Source of the DNA: Planctomycetaceae bacterium
Lineage (GTDB): Bacteria; Planctomycetota; Planctomycetia; Pirellulales; Thermoguttaceae
Assembly: GCA_031278315.1 (NCBI GenBank)
Contig: JAITKS010000039.1
Span: 1-6,200 of the forward strand
Direction of reading: 5' to 3'
Length of the DNA stretch: 6,200 nt
A program made the position numbers and the translations under genes. Shown one piece after another: positions 5,824 through 6,200 of the stretch. Below the pieces are notes generated by a model. It was not told the DNA's origin, did not search any database, and saw only the letters and a list, made by a program, of their open reading frames with translations. Numbering within the stretch: the first letter of the stretch is position 1; each line of letters starts with the position of its first letter.

Positions 5824-5848
5824 AATTTTCGGTTTGATTCGCCTGCTT
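5824..5848 (+). repeat. 25-nt dispersed repeat, second copy
   Basis: This is the partner of 5485-5509 (22/25 identical). After GCCTGCTT the two copies diverge. Here CGCCT (5840-5844) can pair with AGGCG (5863-5867) over a long 18-nt loop, but no T-run follows, so the terminator shape of the first copy is not kept. Confidence 0.6.
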
Positions 5849-5884
5849 TCCGATAAGTTATGAGGCGGCTCAAGTTAAAAAATT

Positions 5885-5970
5885 AAAGTGTAAGCTGAAA
5901 GTGTGAGCTGTTACTGTGTGAGCTATTAAAGTGTGAGCTATTAAAGTGTAAGCTGAAAGTATGAGCTGTT
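5885..5970. repeat. Six-unit 13/15-nt tandem array, consensus AAAGTGTGAGCTRTT
   Basis: Six contiguous units fill 86 nt: 5885-5897 (13 nt), 5898-5912, 5913-5927, 5928-5942 (15 nt each), 5943-5955 (13 nt) and 5956-5970 (15 nt). The short units read AAAGTGTAAGCTG and the long ones AAAGTGTGAGCT followed by ATT or GTT. Every unit contains the palindrome AGCT. TTAAAGTGTGA, found at the unit 3-4 junction, also appears inverted inside R3 and R2. There is no reading frame through it and the units are too close for CRISPR spacers. Confidence 0.85.
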
Positions 5971-6047
5971 AAAAAGCCGATACTCATCGTTATTACTCAT
6001 CAAAAAACAAAAAAGCGAGTTACATTATCGTAACAAAAAATTATAAA

Positions 6048-6076
6048 TTGACAACCAGTACCGAAAAATATAAATT
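6048..6076 (+). promoter_or_regulatory. Candidate plus-strand promoter near the right edge
   Basis: TTGACA (6048-6053) is followed after 17 nt by TAAATT (6071-6076), a 4/6 match to the -10 consensus; TATAAA at 6069-6074 is an alternative with 15-nt spacing. It would transcribe into R3 and beyond the window. No gene start is visible downstream, and such matches are expected by chance in AT-rich DNA. Confidence 0.22.
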
Positions 6077-6093
6077 ATTCCACTGATATATAC
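6077..6093 (+). promoter_or_regulatory. Shared ATTCCRCTGATA motif, copy C
   Basis: ATTCCACTGATATATAC matches the first 14 bases of copies A and B with one variable position, then lacks one T. As with copy B, it abuts the outer end of an R-family repeat (R3). Confidence 0.28.
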
Positions 6094-6150
6094 TTTTCAC
6101 ACTTTAAATTTCGGTATTCGTTTTAAACTAAACTCGCCCTGAAAGGGCAA
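6088..6150 (+). repeat. Dispersed repeat copy R3
   Basis: This 63-nt sequence is the inverted counterpart of 2981-3043 with only two mismatches, about 3 kb away, and a diverged forward relative is at 2637-2712. It ends with a perfect 5-bp hairpin GCCCT-GAA-AGGGC (6136-6148). The arrangement suggests the left end of a second composite element continuing past the window. Confidence 0.85.
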
Positions 6151-6160
6151 TCAGCATTAG

Positions 6161-6179
6161 CGTAGGGCAACGCCCTACG
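6161..6179. repeat. REP-like hairpin CGTAGGGC/GCCCTACG
   Basis: A perfect 8-bp stem with a 3-nt AAC loop lies 12 nt after the R3 terminal hairpin. Paired small GC-rich palindromes of this kind in AT-rich intergenic DNA resemble REP sequences. A run of A follows on the plus strand, which would not make a terminator rightward. Confidence 0.65.
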
Positions 6180-6200
6180 GAAAAAATATAACACACCAAA

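Larger units (their letters stand above)
5390..6087. other. Repeat-rich intergenic region upstream of the secreted protein gene
   Basis: No supportable gene lies in these roughly 700 nt: all frames are broken by frequent stops, and the longest start-to-stop run noticed (5449-5535, 28 codons) has no ribosome-binding site. The region holds the leader inverted repeat, a terminator-like hairpin, two copies of a 25-nt block and a six-unit tandem array, all listed separately. A weak 39-nt-period similarity around CGAAATTC (5553-5560 and 5592-5599) is also present. Between about 5620 and 5820 I see only AT-rich sequence. It looks like an accumulation of decayed repeats. Confidence 0.6.

Noticed and set aside
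5885..5970. Possible CRISPR array
   Set aside because: The units are only 13-15 nt and contiguous, with no spacers and no cas genes in the window. The same applies to the 9-nt array at 2812-2856.
5885..5970. Possible replication iterons
   Set aside because: Units are shorter than usual iterons, and no replication initiator gene or recognisable DnaA-box cluster was seen nearby.

Overview
The window most likely comes from an AT-rich planctomycete. This is inferred from two things: the histidyl-tRNA synthetase resembles the planctomycete version (N-terminal PRTLKGFRDFLP, then an ILQGKGSEETDRQLYKF block), and the 778-residue secreted protein matches a family I associate with planctomycetes. No database search was possible. 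Every protein-coding gene I can support lies on the minus strand, so the biological order runs from right to left.

Right to left: positions 5390-6200 are gene-free and full of short repeats. They hold a six-unit 13/15-nt tandem array, two copies of a 25-nt block, a terminator-like hairpin and, at the edge, a 63-nt repeat (R3) followed by a strong hairpin. The large secreted protein gene (5389-3053) starts at GTG behind a GGAG ribosome-binding site. Its stop codon is followed within about 10 nt by a 409-bp composite inverted-repeat element (2636-3044). The ends of that element are relatives of R3, and its middle carries a 9-nt tandem array and GC-rich hairpins. A sigma70-like promoter (2557-2529) then precedes a short two-gene unit: a sensorless cytoplasmic histidine kinase (2434-1739) and hisS (1646-315). 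This unit ends at an intrinsic terminator (236-203). At the left edge, the first 46 codons of another exported protein (139 to 1) run out of the window.

Functionally the genes are mixed: tRNA charging (HisS), an orphan signalling kinase whose partner regulator is not in the window, and two exported proteins of unknown role. Apart from ordinary genes, the notable signal is the non-coding repeat family. Three dispersed copies (R1, R2, R3) share a roughly 63-nt sequence ending in a GCCCTGAAAGGGC-type hairpin. Two of them are arranged head-to-head as long imperfect terminal inverted repeats of a MITE/REPIN-like unit. No CRISPR array, tRNA, rRNA, transposase gene or defence system was seen.
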